From: Enterocloster asparagiformis
GTDB lineage: Bacteria; Bacillota; Clostridia; Lachnospirales; Lachnospiraceae
DNA: 64,000 nucleotides
NCBI GenBank assembly: GCA_018380885.1
Contig: JAGZSY010000016.1
Span: forward strand, 59,284-123,283
Direction of reading: 5' to 3'
A program made the translations under genes and the position numbers. The notes beneath the pieces were generated by a model. That model worked only from the letters and a program-made list of their open reading frames with translations. It had not been told where the DNA came from and did not search any database. Positions 49,787 to 59,230 of this stretch are shown here, one piece after another. Position 1 is the first letter of the stretch. Each line of letters starts with the position of its first letter.

Positions 49787-50710
49787 CTATGCCTGGCAGT
49801 ATTTTGCGACCGCGGCCGAGATCATGTCCGCGCACTCCTTCACGCAGGGCAGATCGCTCTCCTCCAGGCCGGGCATGGGCCTGCGCACGCTGCCCAGGTT
49901 TAAGCCCTCGCGCAGCTTTAAAATCTCTTTCATCACCGCGTACAGATTCCCCTTGCAGGTGCACATTTTATAAATAATCTCGTCCACCGCAAACTGAATC
50001 TCCCTGGCCCCGGGATAATCCCCCGCCTCGGCCAGATCGAAAATCTTCAGGTAAAGCTCGGCCATCACCGCGTAGGTTCCGCCGATTCCGCCGTCAGCGC
50101 CCATGGCCAGGCCGCTGACCAGCTGCTCGTCCGGGCCGTTGAACACCACGAAGCCCTCGCCGCCGTCCATCTTGAACATCTGGATGTCCTGAACCGGCAT
50201 AGAGCTGTTCTTCACCGCCGCGACCCTGGGATTCTTTAACATCTCGTGGAACAGCGGCATGGTCAGGGCAACCCCGGCCAGCTGGGGGATATTATAGATC
50301 ACAAAATCCGTGTTGGGCGCCGCGGAGGAAATATCGTTCCAGTACTGTGCGATGGCGTACTCCGGCAGGTGGAAATAGATGGGCGGGATTGCCGCGATGG
50401 CATCCACTCCCAGGCTCTCCGCGTGGGCCGCCAGCTCCTTGCTGTCCGCCGTGTTGTTGCAGGCCACATGGGCGATCACCGTCAGCCTGCCCTCCGACGC
50501 CTTCATCACGTGCTCCAGCACCAGCTTGCGCTCCGCCACGCTGTGGTAGATGCACTCCCCTGAGGAGCCGCCCACGTAAACGCCCTTGACCCCCTTTTTG
50601 ATCAGGAAACGCGTCAATTCCTCAACGCCCTGGGGGCTGATGCTCCCCTCCTCATCGTAACACGCGTAAAACGCCGGAATCACACCTTGATACTTTGTTA
50701 TATCTCTCAT
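49787..50710 (-). CDS. nanA: N-acetylneuraminate lyase (DHDPS/NAL family)
   Basis: 307-aa TIM barrel. VYVGGSSGECIYHSV carries the carboxylate-binding GGSSGE loop, FVIYNIPQLAGVALT the catalytic Tyr in the YNIP form typical of NAL, and RVAAVKNSSMPVQDI the Schiff-base Lys. It cleaves sialic acid to N-acetylmannosamine and pyruvate. NanE, NanK and YhcH homologues in the same regulon support NAL over DHDPS. It begins 194 bp after the yhcH-type gene, so a separate promoter or an RNA element in that gap is possible, although I saw none clearly. Confidence 0.87.
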   Translation of the reverse strand: MRDITKYQGVIPAFYACYDEEGSISPQGVEELTRFLIKKGVKGVYVGGSSGECIYHSVAERKLVLEHVMKASEGRLTVIAHVACNNTADSKELAAHAESLGVDAIAAIPPIYFHLPEYAIAQYWNDISSAAPNTDFVIYNIPQLAGVALTMPLFHEMLKNPRVAAVKNSSMPVQDIQMFKMDGGEGFVVFNGPDEQLVSGLAMGADGGIGGTYAVMAELYLKIFDLAEAGDYPGAREIQFAVDEIIYKMCTCKGNLYAVMKEILKLREGLNLGSVRRPMPGLEESDLPCVKECADMISAAVAKYCQA

Positions 50711-50904
50711 TATTCTGCCTCCATTGCGGGGTTCAAATATCTCTGAACCCCTGTCTCATTCTATCGTTGTATCTGTCCGTCCGCCCCTGACCTGCGCGCA
50801 GAAGTCCATGCGGGGCCGCTTTCTCTGGCGGACTTTTCATGTTCCCGCGGACGAAACGGCAGGCGGACGGGCCGGACAGCCAAACATCATTGCAGCTTTT
50901 CCGG

Positions 50905-51354
50905 TCAGACCCGGACCTTTACCACCGCTTTTTCCACGTTCACCGGGCCGTTGCTCTGAATCTTCACCATGTGGGCGTCCTCCGGGAACACGATCAGCAC
51001 CTTACCCGGCTCCATGGGGATTTCCACCTCCACCGGGCCGTGGCACCGGATGTCGTCGGACTCCCGGTCCACCTCCGTAACGGTCAGGCGGTCGATGGGC
51101 GTGACGCCGATAAACTCCCGGCCGCCGGCCAGCAGATGGATGTCCGCGTAGGCCTGGTGGGCCTCAAAGGCGGCCTCCTCCCGGGGCACGGTGGTGTAAT
51201 GGAAACGGTTCACGAACACGTCGTCCCCGTCCACCTCGTTGCGTCCGTAAACCAGCAGCTCCAGCCCATTTTCCAGCAGGTAATCGATGGCCGTGTCCAT
51301 TTGGGGACAGATTCCCCGGTAGCGGTCCAAATGTTCCATATCCGTGTAGATCAA
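50905..51354 (-). CDS. nanQ: YhcH/YjgK/YiaL (NanQ) family protein
   Basis: 149-aa cupin-like protein. Conserved pieces are RFHYTTVPREEAAFEAHQAY, the metal-binding YADIHLLAGGREFIG and VLIVFPEDAHMVKI. E. coli NanQ (YhcH) speeds opening of the sialic-acid ring, helping NanA. Its ATG overlaps the OppF-type stop (ATGA), tying sialic-acid metabolism to the transporter. Confidence 0.87.
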   Translation of the reverse strand: MIYTDMEHLDRYRGICPQMDTAIDYLLENGLELLVYGRNEVDGDDVFVNRFHYTTVPREEAAFEAHQAYADIHLLAGGREFIGVTPIDRLTVTEVDRESDDIRCHGPVEVEIPMEPGKVLIVFPEDAHMVKIQSNGPVNVEKAVVKVRV

Positions 51355-52361
51355 GCCTTCACCGCCTCCTTATCGTACAGGTGGCAGGCCACCATGTGGC
51401 CCTCCGCCCCGTGGTATACCATGTTCGGCGCCTGGGTTTTGCAAATCTCCATGCACTTGGGGCAGCGGTTGTGGAACGGACAGCCGTCCGGCTTGTGGAT
51501 GGGGCTGGGCACCTCGCCCTCCAGCACCTGGCGCTTTTTCGTGGTGTGGATGTCAGCCACCGGGATGGCCGAGAGCAGCGCTTTGGTGTAGGGGTGCAGC
51601 GGCTCGTCGTACAGCGCCCGGGAATCCGCCACCTCCACGATGCGTCCCAGGTACATGACCATGATCCGGTCGGACATGTACTGCACCACGGACAGGTCGT
51701 GGGCGATGAATAAATAGGTCAGGTTCATCTCCTTCTGAATCTCCTTCATCAGGTTCAGCACCTGGGCCTGGATGGAAACGTCCAGCGCGGACACCGGCTC
51801 GTCGCAGATCAGCACCTCGGGCATGACCTCCAGCGCCCTGGCGATGCACAGGCGCTGGCGCTGGCCGCCGGAGAACTCGTGGGGGTAGCGCATCAGGTAG
51901 TCAGGCTGGATATTGACCATCTTTAATACCTTGCGCATCACCTCCTCCCGCTCCTCCATGGTGTCGATGCCGTGGACCTTTAAGGGTTCCTCGAAGGAGG
52001 AATAAATCTTCTTCTGGGGATTTAAAGCGGAGTAGGGGTCCTGGAACACCATCTGCACCTTGCGGCGGAACTGGAACATCTCGTCCTTGTTGAACTTGGT
52101 AATGTCCTTGAATTCCCCGCCAAAGTTGAACATGACCCGGCCGCCCGTGGGCCGCTCCAGCATCATGGCCGTCTTGCCGAAGGTGGATTTGCCGCAGCCG
52201 GATTCGCCCACAATCCCGAGAGTCTCGCCCTTGTAGACCTCCAGGCTCACGTCGTCCACCGCCTTCACATGGCCCACCACCTTTTTGAACATTCCTTTGG
52301 TGATGGGAAACCATGTCTGTAAGTTTTCGATCTTGAAAATGACTTCTCTGTTATCCTTCAT
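51351..52361 (-). CDS. Opp/Dpp-type ABC ATPase (OppF-like)
   Basis: 336 aa. Walker A GESGCGKSTFGK, Q-loop MVFQDPYSALNP, signature FSGGQRQRLCIARAL, Walker B VLICDEPVSALDVS, and the C-terminal oligopeptide extension with a cysteine cluster (CPFHNRCPKCMEIC) that is likely Fe-S or zinc binding. Second ATPase of the transporter. In the context of nanA, nanQ, nanK and nanE the system is probably a sialic-acid importer of the SatABCD type (established in Haemophilus ducreyi) and not a peptide importer. Confidence 0.9.
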   Translation of the reverse strand: MKDNREVIFKIENLQTWFPITKGMFKKVVGHVKAVDDVSLEVYKGETLGIVGESGCGKSTFGKTAMMLERPTGGRVMFNFGGEFKDITKFNKDEMFQFRRKVQMVFQDPYSALNPQKKIYSSFEEPLKVHGIDTMEEREEVMRKVLKMVNIQPDYLMRYPHEFSGGQRQRLCIARALEVMPEVLICDEPVSALDVSIQAQVLNLMKEIQKEMNLTYLFIAHDLSVVQYMSDRIMVMYLGRIVEVADSRALYDEPLHPYTKALLSAIPVADIHTTKKRQVLEGEVPSPIHKPDGCPFHNRCPKCMEICKTQAPNMVYHGAEGHMVACHLYDKEAVKA

Positions 52362-53390
52362 CTATTCCACCTCCGGGCAGGAACTATACTTCAGGCAGCG
52401 CACATGATGGCCGGGCCCCACCTCGTAGCAGGGGATTGTGCCTCTGCGGCAGAGCTCGATGCATTCCGGGCAGCGGTCCGCGAACTCGCAGCCGCCCTTT
52501 AAATCCGAGGGATTGGGGGTTGCGCCGGGGATCGTCTCCAGCTTCTGGCCGTCGGCCAGCCCCAGCACGGGCACGCTGCGCAGCAGCGCCCTAGTGTAGG
52601 GGTGGCTGGTGCGGTCGAACACGTCCTCCAGACTGCCAAACTCCACCACGCGGCCCATGTACATGACGCAGACCTCGTCCGCCATCTCCGCCACCAGGCC
52701 CATATTGTGGGTGATGAGGATGATGGATTTGCCGTCGTTCACCTGTAAATCCTTCAACAGCTCCATGATCTGGGCCTGGATCGTCACGTCCAGCGCCGTG
52801 GTGGGCTCGTCGCAGATAATCAGCTCCGGGTTGCAGATCATAGCGATGGCGATCACCACGCGCTGCTTCATACCGCCGGAAAACTGGTGGGGGTAGCAGT
52901 CGATGCGCTCCTCCGGGTCCGGAATTCCCAGTTTTTTGAACATTTCCAGCACCTTCTCCCGGGCTTCCTTCTTGGTCATGCCCTTGTTGTGCTGCAAAAG
53001 CCCCTCCGCCACCTGGTCTCCCACTTTATAGACAGGGTTTAAGCTGGACATGGGGTCCTGGAACACCATCGCCAGGTCCGGCCCGCGCAGAGCGCGCATA
53101 TCCGGGCCGTTGGGGTCCTTGACGCTCTCTAAGTGGTACTCCTTCACCTCGCCGTTTTTCAGGGCGTTGTACTGGATATTCTCAGCGTCCACAATGGCGT
53201 TTTTGCCCAGGAACCGCATGATGGAATTCATGGTCACGCTCTTGCCGCAGCCGGATTCCCCCACCACCGCCAGGGTCTTGCCCCGCTTCACCTGGAAGGA
53301 GACGTCCTTGACGATGCGGACCTTCTTGCGGTCGGACACAAACGTGGTATTTAATTTCTTAACGTCTAATATAATTTCTCTGTTATCCAT
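52362..53390 (-). CDS. Opp/Dpp-type ABC ATPase (OppD-like)
   Basis: 342 aa. Walker A GESGCGKSVTMNS, Q-loop MVFQDPMSSLNP, signature FSGGMKQRVVIAIA, Walker B LIICDEPTTALDVT, and the C-terminal CEFADRCPECIELC cluster. Abuts the OppF-like gene with no intervening base. Together the pair energises the transporter. Confidence 0.92.
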   Translation of the reverse strand: MDNREIILDVKKLNTTFVSDRKKVRIVKDVSFQVKRGKTLAVVGESGCGKSVTMNSIMRFLGKNAIVDAENIQYNALKNGEVKEYHLESVKDPNGPDMRALRGPDLAMVFQDPMSSLNPVYKVGDQVAEGLLQHNKGMTKKEAREKVLEMFKKLGIPDPEERIDCYPHQFSGGMKQRVVIAIAMICNPELIICDEPTTALDVTIQAQIMELLKDLQVNDGKSIILITHNMGLVAEMADEVCVMYMGRVVEFGSLEDVFDRTSHPYTRALLRSVPVLGLADGQKLETIPGATPNPSDLKGGCEFADRCPECIELCRRGTIPCYEVGPGHHVRCLKYSSCPEVE

Positions 53391-53402
53391 CCCATCTCCT
53401 CC

Positions 53403-54296
53403 TTACTGCTGCTTCGCGTCCAGCACATCCCGCAGGCCGTCGCCCAGGAAGTTGATGGCCAGCACGAACAGGCTGATTGCAAGTCCGGGGAACAGCCAGA
53501 TCCACCACTGGTTGGTCACCACGGAAACGGACTTGGCGGCGTTTAAAATGTTGCCCCAGGTGGGCGTGCTGTCCGCCACGCCCAGGCCGATAAAGGACAA
53601 GGCCGCTTCCTGCAGAATGAAGAACGCCACGTTGGTTGTGGTGGAAACGATGATGGGGCTCATGACGTTGGGCAGAATCTGCCGGAACATGATGTTGTTC
53701 TTGCTCATGCCGAAGGCCTCGCAGACCTTAACGTAGGTTTCTCCCTTAATGCTCATGAACTCGTTGCGCACCATACGGAAGGTGGTCATCCAGCCGGTGA
53801 GTACAAAGATGAACAGCAGGTTTCCCAGGCCGCGCTTGTTGACAATGGCAACCAGCATCATGACCAGCACCAGCTGGGGGAATGCCTGGAAAATTTCAGA
53901 AATTCTGATCAGGATCGTGTCCGTTTTCCCGCCGAAATAGCCGGCCACAGCGCCTAAGACAGCGCCGATCACGGAGCTCATCACCGCGCAGAACACGCCG
54001 ATCACGATAGAGTAGCAGCCGCCCACCAGCACCCGGGCGAACAAGTCCCGGCCGATGGTGTCGGTGCCGAATAAATTGGCGCCGCTGGGCGGTTTTTTCA
54101 TATTGGGAAGCATGGGGGTGTTGTAGTCCACGCCCATGATAAAGCCGACGACGCAGGCGATGGTGATCAGCACCACCACGATCAGCCCGAACAGGGCCAG
54201 CTTGTTGTTCATGAACTTGCGCACATTGCGCTTGAACATGGAGGAGGCTTCGTTTTTATTCTGGTCTTTGATACTTGCAGTTGTGGAATTGCTCAT
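53403..54296 (-). CDS. Opp/Dpp-type ABC permease (OppC-like)
   Basis: 297 aa with about six membrane segments. A long cytoplasmic N-terminus, the OppC segment GANLFGTDTIGRDLFARVLVGG and the EAA-like VCEAFGMSKNNIMFRQILPN are present. Partner of the OppB-like permease encoded 19 bp upstream. Confidence 0.92.
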   Translation of the reverse strand: MSNSTTASIKDQNKNEASSMFKRNVRKFMNNKLALFGLIVVVLITIACVVGFIMGVDYNTPMLPNMKKPPSGANLFGTDTIGRDLFARVLVGGCYSIVIGVFCAVMSSVIGAVLGAVAGYFGGKTDTILIRISEIFQAFPQLVLVMMLVAIVNKRGLGNLLFIFVLTGWMTTFRMVRNEFMSIKGETYVKVCEAFGMSKNNIMFRQILPNVMSPIIVSTTTNVAFFILQEAALSFIGLGVADSTPTWGNILNAAKSVSVVTNQWWIWLFPGLAISLFVLAINFLGDGLRDVLDAKQQ

Positions 54297-54315
54297 TCTT
54301 TTACTCCTCCTCTCA

Positions 54316-55275
54316 TCACTCGCCGAGACGCACTCTGGGGTCCAGCAGGGCGTTGAATACGTCCACCATAAAGGAACAGATCAGCATGGCCGCTGCGATG
54401 ATCAGCGTGGTGACCAGCACGATGGGGTAATCGCCGGACACGATGGCGTTTGTCATGGTTAAGCCGATGCCGGGGTAGGAAAATACGCTCTCAATGACCA
54501 CGGAGCCGCCCACCAGCATGGGGATACGGAATACCAGGATCACCAGCACCGGCTTCATGGCGTTGCGGAAGCCGTGCTTTAAATAGACCTTCCACTCCGG
54601 GATGCCCTTGGAGCGGGCCGTCTTGATGTAGTCGCTGTTCAGCACGTCCAGCATGGTGTTGCGGGCGTAGCGCATGAGCACGGCCACCATGCCGATGGTC
54701 AATGTCAGCACCGGCAGAAATAGGTGCTGGAAGGCGTCCACAAAGGCGTTGGTCGCATCCGGGCTTACGCGGTTGCCGGAGGGGAAGATTCCCAGCTTGA
54801 TGGCGAAAATCTGAATCAGGATGATTCCCACCAAGAACTGGGGAACCGCCTGGCCCAGAACCGCCAGCACGCGGCCCACGTAGTCGATCACGCCGTTCTG
54901 GCGCACCGCGGAAATGATACCGATTCCGATGCCAATGACGGCGGAGAGCACCAGGGAGTATCCGGCCAGCTCAAAGGTGTAGGGCAGGCGGACGCTGATG
55001 ATGGACGCGATGGAGGAACCGTCGAAGGAATATCCCAGGTCGCCCCGCAGCACGCCTCCCAGCCAGCGGAAATACTGGATAATCAGCGGATCGTTCAGTC
55101 CCAGGGACTGCCGCAGCGCTTCCACGTTTTCCTTGTTGGCGGAGAGCATTTCCGGGCTGACCATGAAGTTGATCGGGTCGATCCCGGTCAGCTGCAGTCC
55201 GAAGTACACAATAAAGCTGATCAGCAGCAGCATGGGAATCATCATGAGCAGCTTTTTGGCAATAAATTTCAGCAT
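54316..55275 (-). CDS. Opp/Dpp-type ABC permease (OppB-like)
   Basis: 319 aa with six membrane segments. The N-terminus MLKFIAKKLLMMIPMLLLIS, the ALRQSLGLNDPLIIQYFRWL segment and KTARSKGIPEWKVYLKHGFRN (cut here after position 20 as KTARSKGIPEWKVYLKHGFR) are typical of DppB/OppB. First of the membrane genes after the binding-protein gene; a terminator lies between. Confidence 0.92.
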   Translation of the reverse strand: MLKFIAKKLLMMIPMLLLISFIVYFGLQLTGIDPINFMVSPEMLSANKENVEALRQSLGLNDPLIIQYFRWLGGVLRGDLGYSFDGSSIASIISVRLPYTFELAGYSLVLSAVIGIGIGIISAVRQNGVIDYVGRVLAVLGQAVPQFLVGIILIQIFAIKLGIFPSGNRVSPDATNAFVDAFQHLFLPVLTLTIGMVAVLMRYARNTMLDVLNSDYIKTARSKGIPEWKVYLKHGFRNAMKPVLVILVFRIPMLVGGSVVIESVFSYPGIGLTMTNAIVSGDYPIVLVTTLIIAAAMLICSFMVDVFNALLDPRVRLGE

Positions 55276-55328
55276 TTTATCACTCCAATCTTACCTGAAG
55301 GCAGGCGGCCTTTGCAAATCGGGCGTGT

Positions 55329-55364
55329 AAAAGGGGAGACAGGAGATATTCTCGCTGTCTCCCC
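55329..55364 (-). terminator. Intercistronic terminator after the binding-protein gene
   Basis: Stem GGGGAGACAG / CTGTCTCCCC (55333-55342 with 55355-55364) followed by TTTT on the minus strand. It should allow partial read-through so that binding protein exceeds membrane components. Confidence 0.8.
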
Positions 55365-55408
55365 CATTGCCTTCCACGGCGTGCCGCCTGAAACTTTATC
55401 GTTTCACG

Positions 55409-57034
55409 TTATTTTGCGATCTCCCAGTTTGCGAAATCAAGATCGCTCATGTACAGCGGGTTACAGAACTGCACGCCCTCGGGCAGAACTACGTGGTTGC
55501 TGGTGAAGATATAGGTGCCTACGGTGAATACCGGAACCTTGTATGCCTTCTCCTGCTCTAAATCCTGGAGCTGCTTTAAGATGGCATTGCGGTCCTCCTC
55601 CTTCACAGCCTTGGAGAGCTGTGCAACCAGATCGTCAAAGGAGGTGTCGCCGCCGAAAATGTTGGCGAACAGGCCGTCGGTGCTCATATACTCGGTGTAC
55701 CACTCGTCGATGGAGAACGCGCTCTTGCCCTTGAAGCCTACGTCGTAAGCTCTGGTGGTGAACAGGTCGGTGGTTCCGTCGTTGGACAGGGTGGCCTCAA
55801 CGGTCAGGCCGGTCTGTTCCAGATAGTAGACCACGGTGTTGATCAGGTCGATGGTGGTCTGGTCGTTGTTATAGTAGCAAATCTTCAGCGGGCGGCTCAT
55901 GTCGTAGCCGCTGGCTGCAATGTCGGCCTTGGCCTTGTCCGCGTCAAAGGTGTACTCAAAGCCGTTGTAGGCCGGGTTGCTGTTGGGAACGCCGCTGTTT
56001 AACACGTTGGCGTTGGGGTACAGGGTGGCCAGAGCCGAGCGGTCGATGGCCTCGATGATGGCCTTTCTCACCGCCACGTTCTGCATGGCCGGGTTCTCAT
56101 TTCCGTCGATTCCCTTCATATTAAAGATGAAGTATTTGTAGAACAGCACATCCACCTCGTGGGCGGTGAAGTTGGACATTCCGTTCAGCGCTTCCACCAG
56201 GTCGGCGGCGTTGCCGAACACGTAATCCGTGTTGCCGGACTGGGCGGCGGTCACGTAGTCGGATACGAAGTAGCAGATCACCTTCTGGATCTTGGGAGCC
56301 GTGCCCTCGTAGTTCTCGTTCAGCTTCAATGTGAAGTAGTTGCCCACGTTCAGCTCGTCCAGAGCGAACATGCCGGAGGTGACGGGGTTGGTCCAGAACG
56401 GGTCGGCTTCCATCTTTAACGGGTCCGCGTTCTCCAGGGAGTGCTTGGGCAGTATTGCGAACTGGGCCAGAACGTTGAGCATGGCCGCATAGGGAGCGGA
56501 CAGGGTCAGGGTGATGGTGTTGCCCTCGGTCTTGATGGAATCGATGTTCTTAAAGGCCGCGGTGTAGATGGAGTTGATGGTGGCGGCTTTGAGGCCGGTC
56601 TCGATAGACCACTGTACGTCATCCGCGGTCAGCGGCTCTCCGTCGGACCATTTCAGGCCGTCCTTTAAGGTGATGGTGTAAACCAGGCCGTCGTCGCTGA
56701 CGGTGTATGTGTCGGCCAGATCCGGCTTCACCTCGGTCAGGGTGCTGTCCGCCAGGAACAGGGCCCGGTACATCAGGTTGGTCGCCATGATCCGGTTGTA
56801 CCAGGGGGTGGGGATTCGGTCGTCGGTGGTGGAGCCGTCCCCGGTGGTCACCGCCAGCTTCAGGGTGTCGGACCCGGCCTCCGGCGTCTGGGCGGTTCCG
56901 GCGGACTCTCCCGCTTTCTCAGTCTGCGCCGGAGCCTGGGTACCTGAGCCCGTGTCCGTTTTACTTGATCCACATCCGGAGATCGTGGCGGCTGTCAGTG
57001 TGGTTGCCAGCAGCAATGCTAACACTTTTTTCAT
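55409..57034 (-). CDS. Opp/Dpp-type ABC substrate-binding lipoprotein
   Basis: 541 aa. The start at 57034 gives the lipoprotein signal MKKVLALLLATTLTAATISG with a following Cys; the frame is open 27 codons further but that part lies in the leader. SBP_bac_5 family features: DTYTVSDDGLVYTITLKDGL, KWSDGEPLTADDVQWSIETG, and VRKAIIEAIDRSALATLYPN. Family members bind peptides, nickel, glycans or sialic acid; context favours sialic acid or a sialylated ligand. Confidence 0.9.
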   Translation of the reverse strand: MKKVLALLLATTLTAATISGCGSSKTDTGSGTQAPAQTEKAGESAGTAQTPEAGSDTLKLAVTTGDGSTTDDRIPTPWYNRIMATNLMYRALFLADSTLTEVKPDLADTYTVSDDGLVYTITLKDGLKWSDGEPLTADDVQWSIETGLKAATINSIYTAAFKNIDSIKTEGNTITLTLSAPYAAMLNVLAQFAILPKHSLENADPLKMEADPFWTNPVTSGMFALDELNVGNYFTLKLNENYEGTAPKIQKVICYFVSDYVTAAQSGNTDYVFGNAADLVEALNGMSNFTAHEVDVLFYKYFIFNMKGIDGNENPAMQNVAVRKAIIEAIDRSALATLYPNANVLNSGVPNSNPAYNGFEYTFDADKAKADIAASGYDMSRPLKICYYNNDQTTIDLINTVVYYLEQTGLTVEATLSNDGTTDLFTTRAYDVGFKGKSAFSIDEWYTEYMSTDGLFANIFGGDTSFDDLVAQLSKAVKEEDRNAILKQLQDLEQEKAYKVPVFTVGTYIFTSNHVVLPEGVQFCNPLYMSDLDFANWEIAK

Positions 57035-57086
57035 TTCGCTTCCTCCTTTATTTTGCGAAGCAACGCTTGCCTCGCTTGCTAATAAC

Positions 57087-57115
57087 AATATACTATTTGT
57101 GAAAATAATTTTCAA
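57087..57115 (-). promoter_or_regulatory. Transporter operon promoter with RpiR-type operator
   Basis: Minus-strand TTGAAA (57110-57115), 17-bp spacer, TATATT (57087-57092). The palindrome GAAAATAATTTTC (57101-57113) overlaps the -35. The same palindrome is found at the regulator and nanE promoters. Confidence 0.75.
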
Positions 57116-57255
57116 TATATCATATTCATGAAAATATATTTATTTTTTATGCACATTGCACAAATATAACGTTTTCTTTTTGTCAAACCAAGCATTTTAC
57201 GAAGTTTTAACACCTTGTCCAGACTCGTCCCCTATCCGAACAGTCAGTTTTATTT

Positions 57256-57268
57256 GAAAATTATTTTC
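57256..57268. promoter_or_regulatory. RpiR-type operator before the regulator gene
   Basis: GAAAATTATTTTC, identical to the transporter-operon site except the central T for A, 126 bp before the regulator start. The 359-bp intergenic stretch (57035-57393) is AT-rich and holds no other gene. Confidence 0.68.
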
Positions 57269-57393
57269 TCTTTTTAGAAATATTGGTTGTTTTCTTTTCA
57301 AAAACCGGCTATAATTTACTCGAAAGCCCAAATATATACAAACTCACTGATTATTTATTTTCACACAGGTAATTGACAGGAGGTGTCACAGCT

Positions 57394-58251
57394 ATGCAGT
57401 CCAACATATTAGACTTCATTTCCCAGCAGTACAACACGATGACCCGCTCTTCCAAAAAACTGGCGGACTACATTTTCACCAACAAATCCATGGTCCAGTA
57501 CATGTCCATCACCTCCCTGGCTGAGGCCAGCGGCGTGTCGGAGGCCACGATCACCCGCTTCTGCCGCGGGCTGGGACTGGCTGGCTACAATGAGTTCAAG
57601 CTGGCTTTAGCCAGGGTGGACCACACCACTGTGACCGGGGATCCCACGGACACCGGGGAGAGCGTGACCGACGGCGACAGCTTTGAGAGCGTCTGCCGCA
57701 AGCTCTACCAGACGGATGTGACGGCGCTCAGCGAAACCCTGGAGCTGATGGACACGCCCAGCACCGCCAGGGCCGTGGACCTGCTCTCCGACGCCCGCCG
57801 CGTGTTCTGTTTCGGCCAGGGCGGCAGCAATGTGATGGCCATGGAGGCCTGGGCCCGTTTCTCCACCGCCTCCTCCCAGTTTCTGCACATTGAGGACTCC
57901 CACATGCAGGCCATGGCCGCGGCGCTGTGCGACGAGCAGGATGTGATCCTTTTCTTCTCATACTCAGGGAGCACCCGGGATATGCTGGACGTGCTGCGGC
58001 CCGCCAAGAACGGTGGAGCCAAGATTATCCTGGTCACCCATTTTTCCAACTCCCCGGCGGCGGCCCTCTCGGACGTGATTCTGCTGTGCGGCTCCAACGA
58101 GAGCCCTCTGCAGTCCGGCTCCATTGCGGCCAAGATCGGGCAGATGTTCATTATCGATTACCTGTTTTACGCCTACTGCCTGCAAAATCCCGAGCGCTGC
58201 GCCAAAGCCCGCGAGGCTACGGCCCAGGCCACGGCCAGGAAGCTGCTGTAG
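57394..58251 (+). CDS. RpiR-family regulator, probable sialic-acid (nan) repressor
   Basis: 285 aa. The RpiR HTH (RSSKKLADYIFTNKSMVQYM; LAEASGVSEATITRFCRGLG) is followed by a SIS sugar-phosphate-binding domain (RRVFCFGQGGSNVMAMEAWA; VILFFSYSGSTRDMLDVLRP; KIILVTHFSNSPAAALSDVI). The start at 57394 has AGGAGG upstream. RpiR-type proteins control nan genes in several Gram-positive and Haemophilus-type bacteria, sensing a phosphorylated amino sugar such as ManNAc-6-P or GlcN-6-P. Candidate sites lie at three promoters in this region. Confidence 0.9.
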   Translation: MQSNILDFISQQYNTMTRSSKKLADYIFTNKSMVQYMSITSLAEASGVSEATITRFCRGLGLAGYNEFKLALARVDHTTVTGDPTDTGESVTDGDSFESVCRKLYQTDVTALSETLELMDTPSTARAVDLLSDARRVFCFGQGGSNVMAMEAWARFSTASSQFLHIEDSHMQAMAAALCDEQDVILFFSYSGSTRDMLDVLRPAKNGGAKIILVTHFSNSPAAALSDVILLCGSNESPLQSGSIAAKIGQMFIIDYLFYAYCLQNPERCAKAREATAQATARKLL

Positions 58252-58544
58252 GGACATTACTCGGGTGCGGGCCTGGAGGTTTATCTGATTTTCCTGGAAA
58301 AGGCGGCCGTGAGGACGGCAAAATGGGGAAGTGGACGGCGGTCCACTATATAACGGATATTGCGGAGGAGCTGGAGGTTCCCCGCAAGGTTGCGGGGCGC
58401 GGTATTTGCGGGCCCGGAGGTTGGGGGGAAGGGAGATTTGCGGCGTAAAGGGCGGGAGGGTTGCATATGGAGATTGGGGGAAGGGGATGTGAGACCAGCG
58501 GTGGGGGGTAGGTAGGAATGCTGTGGTGGTGGATGTGAATGCGG

Positions 58545-58580
58545 AAACCGGAGCGCGAGAGAAGGCGGCTCCGGTTTTTT
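58545..58580 (+). terminator. Terminator downstream of the RpiR gene
   Basis: AAACCGGAGC pairs with GCTCCGGTTT (58545-58554 with 58568-58577), followed by T to 58580. It lies about 290 bp after the stop codon; the intervening purine-rich sequence has no gene. Confidence 0.75.
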
Positions 58581-58729
58581 GTTGAGAGGGATGGGAGGAA
58601 AGGGGAACTGGGTGCTTTGGGGCTGGGGTGCTATTGGGAAGATGTTGGAAGTGGGGATGGGGTCGAGATGTTAGGTGGGGGATTATGATTGGAGCACAGT
58701 TAAGGAGGGATGCGGTCGCGGGGTCAGAA

Positions 58730-59180
58730 GGCCACAAGTGGATTGGAGAAAGGCCACGGGGGCGGGGCGGCCACAGGCGGATTGAGGCAGGGCCACGGGG
58801 GATTGGCGCAGGGGCGGATGGCCACAGATGGATTGGGACATAGCAACGGGGGCAGGGGCGGCCACAGGTGGATTGGGACATAGCAACGGGGGCAGGGCGG
58901 CCACAGGTGGATTGAGGCAGGGCCACGGGAGCGGAGCGGCTGCGTGTGGTTTGATGTAGAGCTACGGGGAATTGGCGCAGGGCTGCAGGGGCAGGGCGGC
59001 CACAGGTGGATTGGGACATAGCAACGGGGGCAGGGCAGCCTCGAGTGGTTTGATCTAGGGCCACAGGGGGGGTATTACAACCACAGAGGGATTGGCGCAG
59101 GGTCACGGAGTCGGGGCGGCTGCGTGTGGATTGGCATAGGGCCATGGAAGGCGCTGCGATCGCGAGTGGATTAGCGTGCT
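58730..59180. repeat. Degenerate 39-bp minisatellite
   Basis: Units start with GGCCACAGGTGGATTG and continue ACATAGCAACGGGGGCAG or AGGCAGGGCCACGGG. GGCCACA-type unit starts are at 58730, 58769, 58820, 58860, 58899, about 58938, 58998 and about 59037; most spacings are 39-40 bp and two are longer. The tract is strongly G-rich on the plus strand. Because 39 is divisible by three, long accidental open frames run through it. It occupies most of the 979-bp gap 58252-59230. Confidence 0.8.
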
Positions 59181-59230
59181 ACCGCGGTTTGGAGTAACCG
59201 CGGGTGAACCGGCGCTCCGGGGCTGTAATT

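Noticed and set aside
57964..59145. Long minus-strand open frame with 13-residue PVAMSQSTCGRPA-type repeats
   Set aside because: It results from the 39-bp period of the minisatellite, overlaps the RpiR gene antisense and its terminator, and has no ribosome-binding site.
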